From Spirochaetota bacterium (lineage in GTDB: Bacteria; Spirochaetota; Brachyspiria; Brachyspirales; JACRPF01), in NCBI GenBank assembly GCA_038043445.1, contig JBBTBY010000066.1, forward strand, positions 1 through 64,000: a stretch of 64,000 nt of DNA. The letters run 5' to 3'. Under the pieces are notes generated by a model. It saw only the letters and a list, made by a program, of their open reading frames with translations. It was not told the DNA's origin and made no database searches. A program made the position numbers and the translations under genes. This document shows positions 50,450 through 59,547 of this stretch, one piece after another. Numbering within the stretch: position 1 is the first letter of the stretch; each line of letters opens with the position of its first letter.

Positions 50450-51730
50450 TCAAATGACCGTTCCGCTCTTGATGACGGTGTTCTTCGGTATCACCACGAC
50501 GCCGTCGCGAATGCAGTACAGATCGCTGTCCATGTGCTTGATCCGCTTTTTGTTGGTAATGACGACATTATTGCCGATGCGTACGTTCTTATCGATTATC
50601 ACTTCCCTGATAGTGCAGTTCCTTCCGATACCGAGCGGTGCCAGGTGCTTCGCCCCGTCATGCTTCTCGTCGCCCGGCGTCTCGTACATGTCCGCGCCCA
50701 TCATGACCACGCGCTCAAGCGTCGTGCCGTCGCGTATGATCGAGCGCACGCCGATGACCGACTTCTTGATCGAATCGCATTCGATCTTGCACCCCTCGGA
50801 GATGAGCGACTCGGAGATGGCGGTATCCTTCACCACGCTCGCCGAAAGCGACCGGCGATTGGTGTACATGGGGGCTTCCTCATCGTGGAAATTGAACGGC
50901 GGGTTCTTCCCTGCGAGCATGATGTTCGCCTCGAAGAAGGAGCGTACCGTTCCCACATCCTCCCAGTACCCCTGATACGGATAGCCGAAGACCTTGAACT
51001 TCTTTATCGCATCGGGGATGATGTCCTTCCCGAAATCGATCTTCGATCCGTCGGCAAGGAGCGATATGAGCACGTCCTTCTTGAAAAGGTATATCCCCAT
51101 CGATGCGAGATAGTTCTTCTCCGCATCCTTTATGCCCATGGTCTTTTTCTGTTCGGCTGAAAGCTTGAGCGGGTTCAACTCCTCGTTCTTCTCCGGCTTC
51201 TCGCTGAACGAGGTTATCTGCGACTTGGCACTGACCTTCATGATGCCGAAACCCCTGGCCGCTTCCTCATCCACGGGCACGGTCGCCACGACGATATCAG
51301 CTGCAGTCTCCTTGATGAAATCGAGGAGCACGCCGAAGTCCATGCGGTATATCTGATCGCCCGAAAGTATCATGATATAATCACAGTCGTCCTTGTTGAA
51401 CTGCATGAGATGCTTTCTCACCGCGTCGGCAGTCCCCTGGAACCAGTCCATGTTGCTGTCCGTCTGTTCCGCAGCGAGTATGCGTACGAAGCCGCGCGAA
51501 AAGCTGTCGAAGTGATAGGCGCTGTACACGTGATTATTGAGCGATGCGGAGTTGAACTGCGTGAGGATGAATATCTTCTTAAAGCCGGAATTGATGCAGT
51601 TGGAAAGCGGTATATCGATCATCCGGTATTTGCCGCCTATCGGCACGGCCGGTTTCGAGCGGTCGCGCACCAGGGGATAGAGCCGCGTGCCGCGTCCGCC
51701 GCCGAGGATGAGACAATAGGTACGCATCAT
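50450..51730 (-). CDS. glgC: Glucose-1-phosphate adenylyltransferase
   Basis: A 426-residue nucleotidyltransferase that makes ADP-glucose for glycogen. The nucleotide loop ILGGGRGTRLYPLVRDRSKP is at about 8-27, followed by GGKYRMIDIPLSNCINSG at 32-49. ILSGDQIYRMD at about 121 holds the magnesium site, the sugar-binding ITSFSEKPEKNEE is at about 184, and the C-terminal domain is a left-handed beta-helix. GGGAG precedes the ATG pair. It follows rpiB by 22 bases. No glycogen synthase or branching enzyme is in the window. Confidence 0.94.
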   Translation of the reverse strand: MMRTYCLILGGGRGTRLYPLVRDRSKPAVPIGGKYRMIDIPLSNCINSGFKKIFILTQFNSASLNNHVYSAYHFDSFSRGFVRILAAEQTDSNMDWFQGTADAVRKHLMQFNKDDCDYIMILSGDQIYRMDFGVLLDFIKETAADIVVATVPVDEEAARGFGIMKVSAKSQITSFSEKPEKNEELNPLKLSAEQKKTMGIKDAEKNYLASMGIYLFKKDVLISLLADGSKIDFGKDIIPDAIKKFKVFGYPYQGYWEDVGTVRSFFEANIMLAGKNPPFNFHDEEAPMYTNRRSLSASVVKDTAISESLISEGCKIECDSIKKSVIGVRSIIRDGTTLERVVMMGADMYETPGDEKHDGAKHLAPLGIGRNCTIREVIIDKNVRIGNNVVITNKKRIKHMDSDLYCIRDGVVVIPKNTVIKSGTVI

Positions 51731-51752
51731 GGTCTACTCCCTGTATCGCACA

Positions 51753-52187
51753 TCAGATAGCTTTCATCTTCTGCCGGCGTCTGACATGCCGCTCATCAGC
51801 GCTGGGTTTTTCCGCGAGGAATATATCGATCATCCGTATGGCCGCATCCGGCGTGACCTCGCGCCCGCCGAAGGCAAGGCAATTGGCGTCATTGTGCAGC
51901 CGCGCCATTCGCGCAGCGTTCTCATTATATACGAGCGCGCAGTATACGCCCTCTATCTTGTTCGCCGCTATGGATATGCCGATACCCGTGCCGCAGGCAA
52001 GCATCATGAGTTCCGCGTTCTTCTTTTTCTTCTCATCCGCCGCGGCGCGCGCGATGTCTGGGTAATCGCACGATTCTTCCGACGTCGTGCCGATATCGAT
52101 GACCGTATGGCCTTTTTTGATGAGATGCTGTTTGATGGATTCTTTGAGCTGAAATCCGCCGTGATCGGCGCCGACGACTATTGTCAT
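51753..52187 (-). CDS. rpiB: Ribose-5-phosphate isomerase B
   Basis: A 144-residue RpiB/LacAB-family isomerase of the pentose phosphate pathway. Motifs are VVGADHGGFQLKESI at 4-18, GTTSEESCDYPDIA at about 34-47, the active-site Cys in ACGTGIGISIAANK at about 67-80, and an ARLHNDANCLAFGGR stretch at about 98-112. AGGA precedes the ATG at 52187, and a consensus promoter lies further up. It heads the run rpiB-glgC-barrel-DUF4019-exbB. Confidence 0.94.
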   Translation of the reverse strand: MTIVVGADHGGFQLKESIKQHLIKKGHTVIDIGTTSEESCDYPDIARAAADEKKKKNAELMMLACGTGIGISIAANKIEGVYCALVYNENAARMARLHNDANCLAFGGREVTPDAAIRMIDIFLAEKPSADERHVRRRQKMKAI

Positions 52188-52212
52188 GGTCAATCCTGCT
52201 TGCGATAAAACG

Positions 52213-52241
52213 ATAATACACCGCGCGCAGTTTTTAGTCAA
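52213..52241 (-). promoter_or_regulatory. Promoter of rpiB-glgC and following genes
   Basis: Minus-strand TTGACT (52236-52241), a 17-nt spacer and TATTAT (52213-52218), about 20 bases after the dCMP deaminase stop. Confidence 0.65.
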
Positions 52242-52257
52242 TAAATCCCGGACACCG

Positions 52258-52704
52258 CTACTCTATCTTCGTGAGCTCAAGTCCCGCTTCCTTGATGAAT
52301 GAAAGCGCAAAGTCATCGGGGTACCCCTCGATGAAGAATATCCGCTTGATGCCGGCATTGATGATCATCTTCGCACAGAGACTGCAGGGCTGATGAGTGC
52401 AGTAGAGGTCCGACCCCTCAATGGCCGAGCCGTGCCTCGCCGCCTGTATGATGGCGTTCTGCTCAGCGTGGGTAGCACGGCATATCTCATGGCGCTCGCC
52501 GGAGGGAATTCCGAGCTTCTGGCGGAGACACCCCCCGAGCTCGTCGCAATGCTTCAGCCCCGCGGGCGCCCCGTTGTAGCCGGTGGCGATAAGACGCTTA
52601 TCCTTTACGATGACGGCGCCGACGCTGCGCCGGAGGCATGTCGATCGGGTCGCGACCAGTTTGGCGATGTCGATGAAATAGCGGTGCCAGTCGGGGCGTT
52701 CCAT
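52258..52704 (-). CDS. dCMP deaminase (ComEB-like)
   Basis: A 148-residue zinc-dependent deaminase that converts dCMP to dUMP for thymidylate synthesis. Zinc ligands and catalytic Glu are in [10 protein letters not shown] at about 74-83, and the Cys pair in [11 protein letters not shown] at about 103-113. The start at 52704 gives the family's [18 protein letters not shown]. It follows the STAS gene by seven bases. dut, which also feeds dUMP, lies 3 kb away in the same orientation, so the two enzymes supply the same pool. Confidence 0.9.
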   Translation of the reverse strand: MERPDWHRYFIDIAKLVATRSTCLRRSVGAVIVKDKRLIATGYNGAPAGLKHCDELGGCLRQKLGIPSGERHEICRATHAEQNAIIQAARHGSAIEGSDLYCTHQPCSLCAKMIINAGIKRIFFIEGYPDDFALSFIKEAGLELTKIE

Positions 52705-52711
52705 TGCGCGG

Positions 52712-53050
52712 TCAGGCCCCGCAGACGGAAACGGCCTTATCCAGCGAATCCTGTATCTCGAAAATATCCTCAAGCTCGACGATCTTGAATATCTTCTTCA
52801 CCATGGGCGTCACATTGCAGAGCACGAGACGTCCCTTCTTTTCCTTGAGCTTGCGCATCGCGGAAATGAATATGCGAAGGCCGCTTGAGCTCAGATACTC
52901 GACCTGTTTGAGATCGAGCACCATGCGGGTCACGCCGCCGTCTATCATCTTCTCGAATTCCGATTCTATCTCTATGGAGAGATTGACATCGAGCCGCCCT
53001 TCAAGATGCACTATCTTGACGGCGCCCTGATCGGTTGTTTTCAGTGTCAT
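52712..53050 (-). CDS. STAS-domain anti-sigma factor antagonist
   Basis: A 112-residue single STAS domain of the SpoIIAA/RsbV type. The phosphorylatable Ser is in [17 protein letters not shown] at about 48-64, after a strand with [12 protein letters not shown]-like pattern (HLEGRLDVN). In partner switching the kinase phosphorylates this serine and a PP2C phosphatase reverses it. The kinase-like gene (53047) overlaps by ATGA and the phosphatase (53511) is next, so all three parts are present. Confidence 0.88.
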   Translation of the reverse strand: MTLKTTDQGAVKIVHLEGRLDVNLSIEIESEFEKMIDGGVTRMVLDLKQVEYLSSSGLRIFISAMRKLKEKKGRLVLCNVTPMVKKIFKIVELEDIFEIQDSLDKAVSVCGA

Positions 53051-53469
53051 TGATCCTTCCCTGTTCTCAATTTCTTCACGAGCGTAAGCCGGTTGCCCCC
53101 GTCCTTATGCTCGTAGGTAACGGTATCCATGAGCTTTCGCATGAGATACACGCCGATGCCGAGATTCGCCCGCTCAAAGACAGCCTTGCCGAGTTTGGGC
53201 TTTTTCTTCGTCGGGGTGAAACTCGCGGCATTGTCGGTGAATACCGCCGTGAACGCCTTATCATCCGCGCTGAACGTGACCGCAATGTCGCCGTCCTCCC
53301 GGTTCTTGTACCCGTGAAAGACGATGTTCGAGAAAGCCTCATCGATGCAGATGAGAATATCGTGCTTCATCTCATCCGAAAGCCCGAGCGACGCGAACAG
53401 TTCCTGCGCCCGTTCTTCGACAACGGAAAGGTTCTCGATCTTGCTTTTAACGCATGCCGCGGATTCCAC
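53047..53469 (-). CDS. Anti-sigma regulatory factor, HATPase_c kinase
   Basis: A 140-residue RsbW/SpoIIAB-type ATPase. The N-box ICIDEAFSNIVFHGYKN is at about 48-64, and the G-box region near LGKAVFERANLGIGVYLMRK with conserved Gly binds ATP. It binds a sigma factor or acts as kinase for the STAS protein. The start is taken as GTG 53469, eight or nine bases after AGAGG, because a promoter occupies 53486-53514; a longer reading from TTG 53514 would begin inside that -35 box. Confidence 0.85.
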   Translation of the reverse strand: MESAACVKSKIENLSVVEERAQELFASLGLSDEMKHDILICIDEAFSNIVFHGYKNREDGDIAVTFSADDKAFTAVFTDNAASFTPTKKKPKLGKAVFERANLGIGVYLMRKLMDTVTYEHKDGGNRLTLVKKLRTGKDQ

Positions 53470-53485
53470 CGTTATTTTCCTCTTA

Positions 53486-53514
53486 ATTATATCTGTGCAT
53501 CTTTCAAAAGTCAA
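53486..53514 (-). promoter_or_regulatory. Internal promoter of the kinase-STAS-dCMP deaminase set
   Basis: Minus-strand TTGACT (53509-53514), a 17-nt spacer and a perfect TATAAT (53486-53491). The TGA within the -35 is the stop codon of the SpoIIE-type gene. Confidence 0.7.
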
Positions 53515-55277
53515 GGCGACACGAGGCGCGCCGTTACCAGAGTGATATCATCGAACTGCTCGGCCTTGCCCTGGAACACGCGCACCTTCTCAAGGATGTT
53601 CTCCACGAGCTTTTCGCTTGCAAGGGTGCCCCCCTCGGCAAGCACCGCACAGAGTCGCTCCTCGCCGAACTGCTCGCGATGGCAATTGACCGCCTCGGTG
53701 ACCCCGTCGGTATAGAGCACGATGCGGTCACCCGGCGACAGGGCTATGCTTTTGTTCTTGTATACCGCATCCGGAACAATACCGAGCGGTTTGCTCGGTT
53801 CACGCAGCTCCTCGATGCCCCCCCGCCGGCGTACGATATACTGCTCGAAATGACCGGCATTGGAGTAGGTGAGCGTTCTCGCCTTCGTATCGACAAGCAC
53901 CGCGAACGCCGTGACGAATATGCCGCGCTTGGAATCCTCATGGATAAGTACATTGCTCTTCATGAGCGTAGCCCGCGGGTCCTTCGTCTCGATGAAATGT
54001 ACGCGCAGTATGCTCCTCGATATCGCCATGAAGAGGCCCGCCGTGACGCCCTTGCCGGAAACGTCCGCGATGATGATGCCGTATTTACCGTGACCGAGGG
54101 GTATGAAATCGTAGAAGTCGCCGCCCACCGTTTTCGCAGGGATGCTTACCGCGGCGATATCGAGCGCACCCCCCGAATCGAACACTTTCGGGAGTATATC
54201 GTTCTGCATGCGCGCGGTGACGGACAGCTCGGTCTCGATGAGCTGTTTCTCACGGGACGCCTCGGCCAGGATGATGTGATTGTAATTCTCCGCTATCTCC
54301 TGCGAGAGCATCTCAAGGAGACGCATGTGCTTTTCCTGGTACGGCGCGTCGATACGCCGCTCGGTCACCGAAATGAAGCCCATGCGCGTGCCACCGATGC
54401 TGAGCGGCGAAACGATGAACGACCGCCGCCGATAACGCAATCCTTTGTTCGATGGGAATCTTGTATCCTCGTCTATATCGCCGCAGACAACGCTTTTCCC
54501 GGTTCGCATGACCTCAGCGAGGACATTGTCGGTAACGGTCACTTCCCCCTCGGCGAGCACCGATGCAGGAATGCCGAGGCCCGCCTTGAACACGTATTTC
54601 CCGCCCTCTTCTGCAATGATCGATATCCGGTCGGCGCCGAGCATCTCGGAAAGCACAACGATATTGTCCTGCAGTATCGGCAGGAGTTCGTTGAAAATAT
54701 TTATCGATTGCGATATGCGGTAGAGCGCTTCGATCTCGCGTGCACGCTCCTGCATCTCCCGGTACAATTCCCGATTATTGATGGCGAGCGCTGCGAAATC
54801 CGCGAACGCGGTGAGGAGTATCGTATCGTCGTCCGTATAATCACCGTCGAACTTATTGAGCACCTCGAGCACGCCGAGCGTGACACCCTTGGCGATGAGG
54901 GGCACGGCGATGAGATTGCGCGTGGTCATCTTCGTCTTGTCATCGACGCTCTTGTAGATGCGGGGATCATGCTCCGCATCGTTGATGGTTATCGTTTCAC
55001 CGCTCACCGCGACCGTGCCGGCGATGCCCTTCCCGAGCGGTACGCGTATCTCTTTCACCACGCCGCCCGCCTCGCCGGTGGCGGTATTGAAATACAGCTC
55101 CTTTCTCGCCCGGTCTATCAGCATGAGCGAGCTCGCCTCCGAGCTCATCATCCCCTTAGCCTCGTCCATGATGAGCGTAAGCGTCTCCTCGAGATCAAGC
55201 GTCGAGTTGATGCGCTTCACTATGGTCATGAGCGATAGAAGCTTTTTCTCGTTGTGGTCCTTGAACGATAATTCCAT
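53511..55277 (-). CDS. SpoIIE-type PP2C phosphatase with GAF sensor domains
   Basis: A 588-residue signalling protein. Residues 10-160 and about 185-345 are two GAF domains (for example VPLGKGIAGTVAVSG and VPLIAKGVTLGVLEVLNKF), which bind small ligands. A short coiled helix leads to a PP2C domain from about 375: GGDFYDF, IIADVSGKGVTAGLFMA, FAVLVDTKARTLTYSNAGH and GDRIVLYTDGVTEA carry the metal-binding aspartates. It would dephosphorylate the STAS protein encoded next. It follows dut by two bases. Confidence 0.92.
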   Translation of the reverse strand: MELSFKDHNEKKLLSLMTIVKRINSTLDLEETLTLIMDEAKGMMSSEASSLMLIDRARKELYFNTATGEAGGVVKEIRVPLGKGIAGTVAVSGETITINDAEHDPRIYKSVDDKTKMTTRNLIAVPLIAKGVTLGVLEVLNKFDGDYTDDDTILLTAFADFAALAINNRELYREMQERAREIEALYRISQSINIFNELLPILQDNIVVLSEMLGADRISIIAEEGGKYVFKAGLGIPASVLAEGEVTVTDNVLAEVMRTGKSVVCGDIDEDTRFPSNKGLRYRRRSFIVSPLSIGGTRMGFISVTERRIDAPYQEKHMRLLEMLSQEIAENYNHIILAEASREKQLIETELSVTARMQNDILPKVFDSGGALDIAAVSIPAKTVGGDFYDFIPLGHGKYGIIIADVSGKGVTAGLFMAISRSILRVHFIETKDPRATLMKSNVLIHEDSKRGIFVTAFAVLVDTKARTLTYSNAGHFEQYIVRRRGGIEELREPSKPLGIVPDAVYKNKSIALSPGDRIVLYTDGVTEAVNCHREQFGEERLCAVLAEGGTLASEKLVENILEKVRVFQGKAEQFDDITLVTARLVSP

Positions 55278-55279
55278 GC

Positions 55280-55711
55280 TTACACCCCGGTATGTCCGAA
55301 ACCGCCGCTTCCCCGCGCCGTTTCGTTCACCGATCCAGCGTTCGCAAGCTCGACACGCTCGACGCGTGCGAACACCATCTGCGCGATGCGGTCGCCCGGT
55401 TTGACGGTGAACGGCTCTGCTTTCGTGTTCGCCAGTATCACCTTAATCTCACCGCGATAATCCGCATCGATGGTGCCCGGGGAATTAAGACAGAACACGC
55501 CCTCTTTCAGGGCGAGCCCGCTTCTGCTCCGTATCTGCGCCTCAAAGCCCATCGGCAATTCGATGAAAAGTCCCGTCGGTATCGCTGTCGGTTCTCCTGC
55601 CCGCACCGGAACCGGCGCATCGATAGCCGCATAGAGATCGACGCCCGATGAACCCTCGGTCTGGTATTTCGGCAGCGGGTTCTTCGATCGATTGACTATC
55701 TTCACTTTCAT
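55280..55711 (-). CDS. dut: dUTP diphosphatase
   Basis: A 143-residue trimeric dUTPase that keeps uracil out of DNA and supplies dUMP. The five motifs are readable: GSSGVDLYAAI at about 21-31, RSRSGLALKEGVF at about 63-75, NSPGTIDADYRGEIKVILAN at about 77-96, GDRIAQMVF at about 105-113, and the C-terminal RGSGGFGHTG at 133-142. Its ATG overlaps the hisS stop (ATGA), so it is co-translated with hisS. Confidence 0.95.
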   Translation of the reverse strand: MKVKIVNRSKNPLPKYQTEGSSGVDLYAAIDAPVPVRAGEPTAIPTGLFIELPMGFEAQIRSRSGLALKEGVFCLNSPGTIDADYRGEIKVILANTKAEPFTVKPGDRIAQMVFARVERVELANAGSVNETARGSGGFGHTGV

Positions 55712-56955
55712 CCGTTGATCCGTTCTGCGGCTTTATCCAGCGCAACGCGCATCTCTTCACCGCTCGTCATGTTCTTCACCATACATTCGCCGTTCGCCGC
55801 TTCCTCGGGACCGAGGATGAGGGCGAACCGCGCGGAAAGTTTATTCGCCGTTTTGAGCTGGCTCTTTATCGACGGGAGATTGAAATCGGCGGTGGCGGAA
55901 AGCCCTGCAGCGCGAAGTGCCGAAAGCACGGCGAGCAGTGTGCCGGATGTCTCCTTGAAGGCAACGACGAACACATCGAGCGTTGCCGGCGCCGAAAGCC
56001 TTTCCCCGAGCGATAACATGAGCCGTTCCACACCAAGCGCGCTCCCGATGGCGGGTAGCTCTTTGCCGCCGTTGAACTTCGCGATAAGCCCGTCATAGCG
56101 CCCGCCGCCGGCCACCGCGTTCTGTGAACCGAGCGACATATCCTGTATCTCAAAGGCCGTCTTCGTATAGTAATCAAGCCCGCGCACGAGACGCTGATCG
56201 ACCGTGTAGGACACTTTTTCCTTATCGAGCTCGCCGAGCACCTGGGCGAAATGATCGCGGCACTCATCGCACAGGTGTTCGCGCATGGCGGGCGCCTTCG
56301 CAAGTATCGGCTGGCACGTTTCCACCTTGCAGTCGAGCATGCGCAGTATGTTCTTCCCATAGCGGTCGCGGCATGTTTCGCAGAGCGAAGGAAGACCGTT
56401 CGCGAACGCATGGCGAAGCGCCTCGGTGTATACCGGCATGCATTTCGGACAGCCGACGGAATTGACCTTCACCGTGAGGGATGAGAGCCCGAGCGTACGG
56501 AAGAGATCGAGATTGAACAGTATCACTTCCGCATCCACGAGCGGCGACGAAGAGCCGATGACCTCAACGCCGAACTGTCGGAATTCGCGATAGCGCCCCT
56601 TCTGCGGGCGTTCGGCACGGTACATGGTGCCGGTGTAGAAAATCTTATTGATACCGCGCTCAGCCTGAAGGTTCGCGGTCACGAACGCGCGTACTATCGA
56701 TGCCGTGCCCTCAGGGCGAAGCGTGAGCGATCGTCCGCCCCTGTCCTCGAAGGTGAACATCTCCTTGCTGACGATATCCGTTTCCTCTCCTATACCGCGC
56801 GTAAAAAGCTCGGTGTGCTCGAACACGGGAACGCATATTTCCTGGAACCCGTATGCCGCAGCTTTCGCGCGGAGGGCATCGTCAAGGCGCTTCAATTTCT
56901 CCGCTTCGGCGTAGATGAAGTCATTGGTGCCGCGTACCGGCTGTATCGCTTCCAT
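55708..56955 (-). CDS. hisS: Histidyl-tRNA synthetase
   Basis: A 415-residue class II synthetase. Motif 2 lies in FYTGTMYRAERPQKGRYREF (about 105-124). The HisRS-specific RGLDYYTKTAFEI is at about 254-266 and motif 3 in GGGRYDGLI is near 284 and the following GSALGVERL. A cysteine-rich zinc-ribbon-like insert (CDEC, CETC, CPKC pairs) lies at about 165-235, as in some bacterial forms. The start at 56955 follows AAGGA and a consensus promoter; an earlier start would cross the -10 box. Confidence 0.95.
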   Translation of the reverse strand: MEAIQPVRGTNDFIYAEAEKLKRLDDALRAKAAAYGFQEICVPVFEHTELFTRGIGEETDIVSKEMFTFEDRGGRSLTLRPEGTASIVRAFVTANLQAERGINKIFYTGTMYRAERPQKGRYREFRQFGVEVIGSSSPLVDAEVILFNLDLFRTLGLSSLTVKVNSVGCPKCMPVYTEALRHAFANGLPSLCETCRDRYGKNILRMLDCKVETCQPILAKAPAMREHLCDECRDHFAQVLGELDKEKVSYTVDQRLVRGLDYYTKTAFEIQDMSLGSQNAVAGGGRYDGLIAKFNGGKELPAIGSALGVERLMLSLGERLSAPATLDVFVVAFKETSGTLLAVLSALRAAGLSATADFNLPSIKSQLKTANKLSARFALILGPEEAANGECMVKNMTSGEEMRVALDKAAERING

Positions 56956-56979
56956 GCGCTGTCCTTGGGGTGATGCGAA

Positions 56980-57008
56980 ATTATACGCCAAGCGATGGGT
57001 TTATGCAA
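56980..57008 (-). promoter_or_regulatory. Promoter of hisS-dut
   Basis: Minus-strand TTGCAT (57003-57008), a 17-nt spacer and a perfect TATAAT (56980-56985). Confidence 0.7.
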
Positions 57009-57028
57009 TCACGAGCAAAGCAGAATAA

Positions 57029-57328
57029 TACCTGTGCGCAGCGAACGTCGCCGCGGTACCGGGTGTGATGGAAGGGTTCCATACCTACAGCGTCTGGTGG
57101 ACACCGACGGAGTACATCTTTTACACCGACAATGTCGAGACATGGCGCACCAACGCCGGCGGCATCTGCCAAGTGCCGCTGTATATCATCCTTTCCGACG
57201 AGGTGATGAAGAACGGCTGGTGCGGTGATATAGAGAAAGCGGTACTGCCGGATACGATGTTCATCGACTACGTACGCGTATATGATCTTACAGCGCAGCG
57301 CGCCCCCTCATCCGATGCCCGTCACTGA
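57029..57328 (+). pseudogene. Remnant of a family GH16 glycoside hydrolase (C-terminal end only)
   Basis: About 100 codons stay open from 57029, just after a stop at 57026. The residues EGFHTYSVWWTPTEYIFYTD, then QVPLYIILSDEV, GWCGDI and the final FIDYVRVYD match the last strands of GH16 laminarinases and related beta-glucanases. The catalytic ExDxxE region, which lies further N-terminal, is gone, and upstream sequence belongs to the hisS promoter. There is no start signal. It is a relic of a lost polysaccharide-degrading gene between hisS and uvrB. Confidence 0.72.
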
Positions 57329-57468
57329 ACCGTCGGCCGCACGACGCCTTTACGGTCTGAGTTCGGGGGCCCTCAATTCGATACTCTGGCCGCTTCGTCA
57401 TACGTGATATCCACGGCGGCTTAAGAATGAACAGGTATTTTTTGCGGCTCCGCCCGAATACATGATCA

Positions 57469-57497
57469 TTGACATCCCTCCCGCACCGGCGTATAGT
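57469..57497 (+). promoter_or_regulatory. Promoter of uvrB (leaderless)
   Basis: A perfect TTGACA (57469-57474), a 17-nt spacer and TATAGT (57492-57497), then seven bases to the ATG at 57505. No LexA-type box is obvious. Confidence 0.75.
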
Positions 57498-57504
57498 ACC
57501 CGTC

Positions 57505-59547
57505 ATGCCCTTCAAACTCGTATCCGACTTCGCCCCCGCGGGGGATCAGCCCGAAGCGATAGATGCGCTCACCGCCGGCCTTACCGCGAATAAAAAGCAT
57601 CAGACGCTTCTCGGTGTCACCGGGAGCGGAAAGACATTCACCATTGCCAACGTCATCGCCCGCGTCAACAGGCCTACACTCGTGCTCTCTCACAACAAAA
57701 CACTCGCCGCGCAGCTCTATCGCGAGTTCAAGGATTTCTTCCCCGAGAACGCCGTCGAATATTTCGTGTCGTATTACGATTACTATCAGCCCGAAGCGTA
57801 TGTGCCGTCGAAAGACCTTTACATCGACAAGGACGCGCAGATAAACGACGAGATCGATCGCCTCAGATTGAAAGCGACGACAGCGCTCCTTGAGAGGAAG
57901 GATGTGATAATCGTTGCGAGCGTATCATGCATTTACGGTCTCGGTTCACCCGAAGACTACCGCGAGCTCTATGTCGGTGTGGAATCGGGCAGGGATTACG
58001 ACCGCGACGACATTCTCCGCCAGCTCGTGAAGATACAGTATACGCGAAGCGCATCGTCGCTCGAGCGCGCGCAGTTCCGTGTCATCGGCGATACGATAGA
58101 GGTGATGAGCGCATACTCGGATGACATCACGCGCATAGAGATGTTCGGCCCGACGGTGGAGCGCATTACGCGCATCAATCCCGTTACACGCAACCGCATC
58201 GACACGCTCGATCGCGCGGTCATCTATCCGGCAAAACATTTCGTCACCACCGGCGAAAAGATCGCACGCGGCCTTACGCTCATCGAATCGGAACTCGCCG
58301 CGCGATACGACGAGCTCAAGGCGCAGGGAAAGCTCCTCGAAGCGGAACGCATCATGCAGCGCACGAAATACGATGTCGAGATGCTCCGCGAGATGGGATA
58401 CTGCTCGGGCATTGAGAACTATTCGCGGCCGCTCTCGGGGCGCAAAGCGGGTGAACGCCCGGCATGTCTCCTCGATTATTTCCCGTCGGATTTCCTCACC
58501 GTCATCGACGAATCGCATGTGACGATACCGCAGGTGCGCGGCATGTATTTCGGCGACAGGAGCAGGAAGCAGACCCTCGTCGATTTCGGCTTTCGCCTCC
58601 CCTCCGCGCTTGACAACCGCCCGCTCTTTTTTGAAGAATTTGAAAACATCATCCATGAGCGCATGTACGTGAGCGCGACGCCCTCCGAGTATGAGCTGAA
58701 GAACAGCGGCACCGTCGTCGAGCAGATAATACGCCCGACAGGGCTTATCGATCCGTCGATAGAGGTCCGCCCGAGCGAGGGGCAGATCGATCATCTCCTG
58801 GGCGAGATACACGCGCTCGAAGCGAAGAACGAACGCATGCTCATAACGACGCTCACGAAAAAAATGTCCGAAGACCTCACTAAATATCTTGCCGAGAACG
58901 GCGTGAAAGTGCGCTACCTGCATTCCGACATCGAAACGATAGAGCGTGTGGAGATAATTCGCGATCTGCGCAAAGGCGTGTTCTCCGTGCTCGTGGGCAT
59001 CAATCTCCTCCGCGAAGGCCTCGACATGCCCGAGGTATCCCTCGTTGCGATACTGGACGCCGACAAGGTGGGATTCCTCCGCTCAGGTACTTCGCTCATA
59101 CAGACCATAGGCCGTGCGGCGCGCAATGTCAACGGCCGCGTCATCATGTACGCTGACCGACAAAGCGATGCGATGGAGATGGCCATTCGCGAAACGGGAC
59201 GCCGGCGCGAGAAGCAGCTTGCCTACAACAAAGCGAACGGCATTACGCCCAAGACCATCGTTAAGAAGATACAGGATATCGTCGAGCGTGAGGTGGCCGT
59301 TGAACGCAACTACGAAGTACATTTCGATTTCCGGCGCTTCGCCTCCGAGCAGGGGCTTGACCCCGACCGCGACAGGAAGCGTTTCCTCGCCGCGCTCGAG
59401 GCGGAGATGAAGAAGGCGGCGGACAATCTTGAATTCGAGAAGGCGATAGAACTGCGCGAACGTATCGCAACGTTCTCAGGGAAGTCCAAACGCGGGAAGC
59501 GGATAGCGCCGCAGAGGGCGGATGAGGAAGAGAAGGAGTCATTATGA
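57505..59547 (+). CDS. uvrB: Excinuclease ABC subunit B
   Basis: A 680-residue damage-recognition helicase of nucleotide excision repair. Visible parts: [17 protein letters not shown] at the start, Walker [11 protein letters not shown] at about 37, the beta-hairpin region [12 protein letters not shown] at about 93, the DESH box at about 335, helicase motifs V-VI ([16 protein letters not shown] and QTIGRAARN), and a C-terminal UVR domain ([14 protein letters not shown]) that meets UvrC. The ATG at 57505 is set by the promoter that ends seven bases before it. Its stop overlaps the next gene as ATGA. Confidence 0.97.
   Translation: MPFKLVSDFAPAGDQPEAIDALTAGLTANKKHQTLLGVTGSGKTFTIANVIARVNRPTLVLSHNKTLAAQLYREFKDFFPENAVEYFVSYYDYYQPEAYVPSKDLYIDKDAQINDEIDRLRLKATTALLERKDVIIVASVSCIYGLGSPEDYRELYVGVESGRDYDRDDILRQLVKIQYTRSASSLERAQFRVIGDTIEVMSAYSDDITRIEMFGPTVERITRINPVTRNRIDTLDRAVIYPAKHFVTTGEKIARGLTLIESELAARYDELKAQGKLLEAERIMQRTKYDVEMLREMGYCSGIENYSRPLSGRKAGERPACLLDYFPSDFLTVIDESHVTIPQVRGMYFGDRSRKQTLVDFGFRLPSALDNRPLFFEEFENIIHERMYVSATPSEYELKNSGTVVEQIIRPTGLIDPSIEVRPSEGQIDHLLGEIHALEAKNERMLITTLTKKMSEDLTKYLAENGVKVRYLHSDIETIERVEIIRDLRKGVFSVLVGINLLREGLDMPEVSLVAILDADKVGFLRSGTSLIQTIGRAARNVNGRVIMYADRQSDAMEMAIRETGRRREKQLAYNKANGITPKTIVKKIQDIVEREVAVERNYEVHFDFRRFASEQGLDPDRDRKRFLAALEAEMKKAADNLEFEKAIELRERIATFSGKSKRGKRIAPQRADEEEKESL

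Noticed and set aside
53679-55238. 519-codon plus-strand frame opposite the SpoIIE-type gene
   Set aside because: Same reason: the minus strand encodes clear GAF and PP2C domains.
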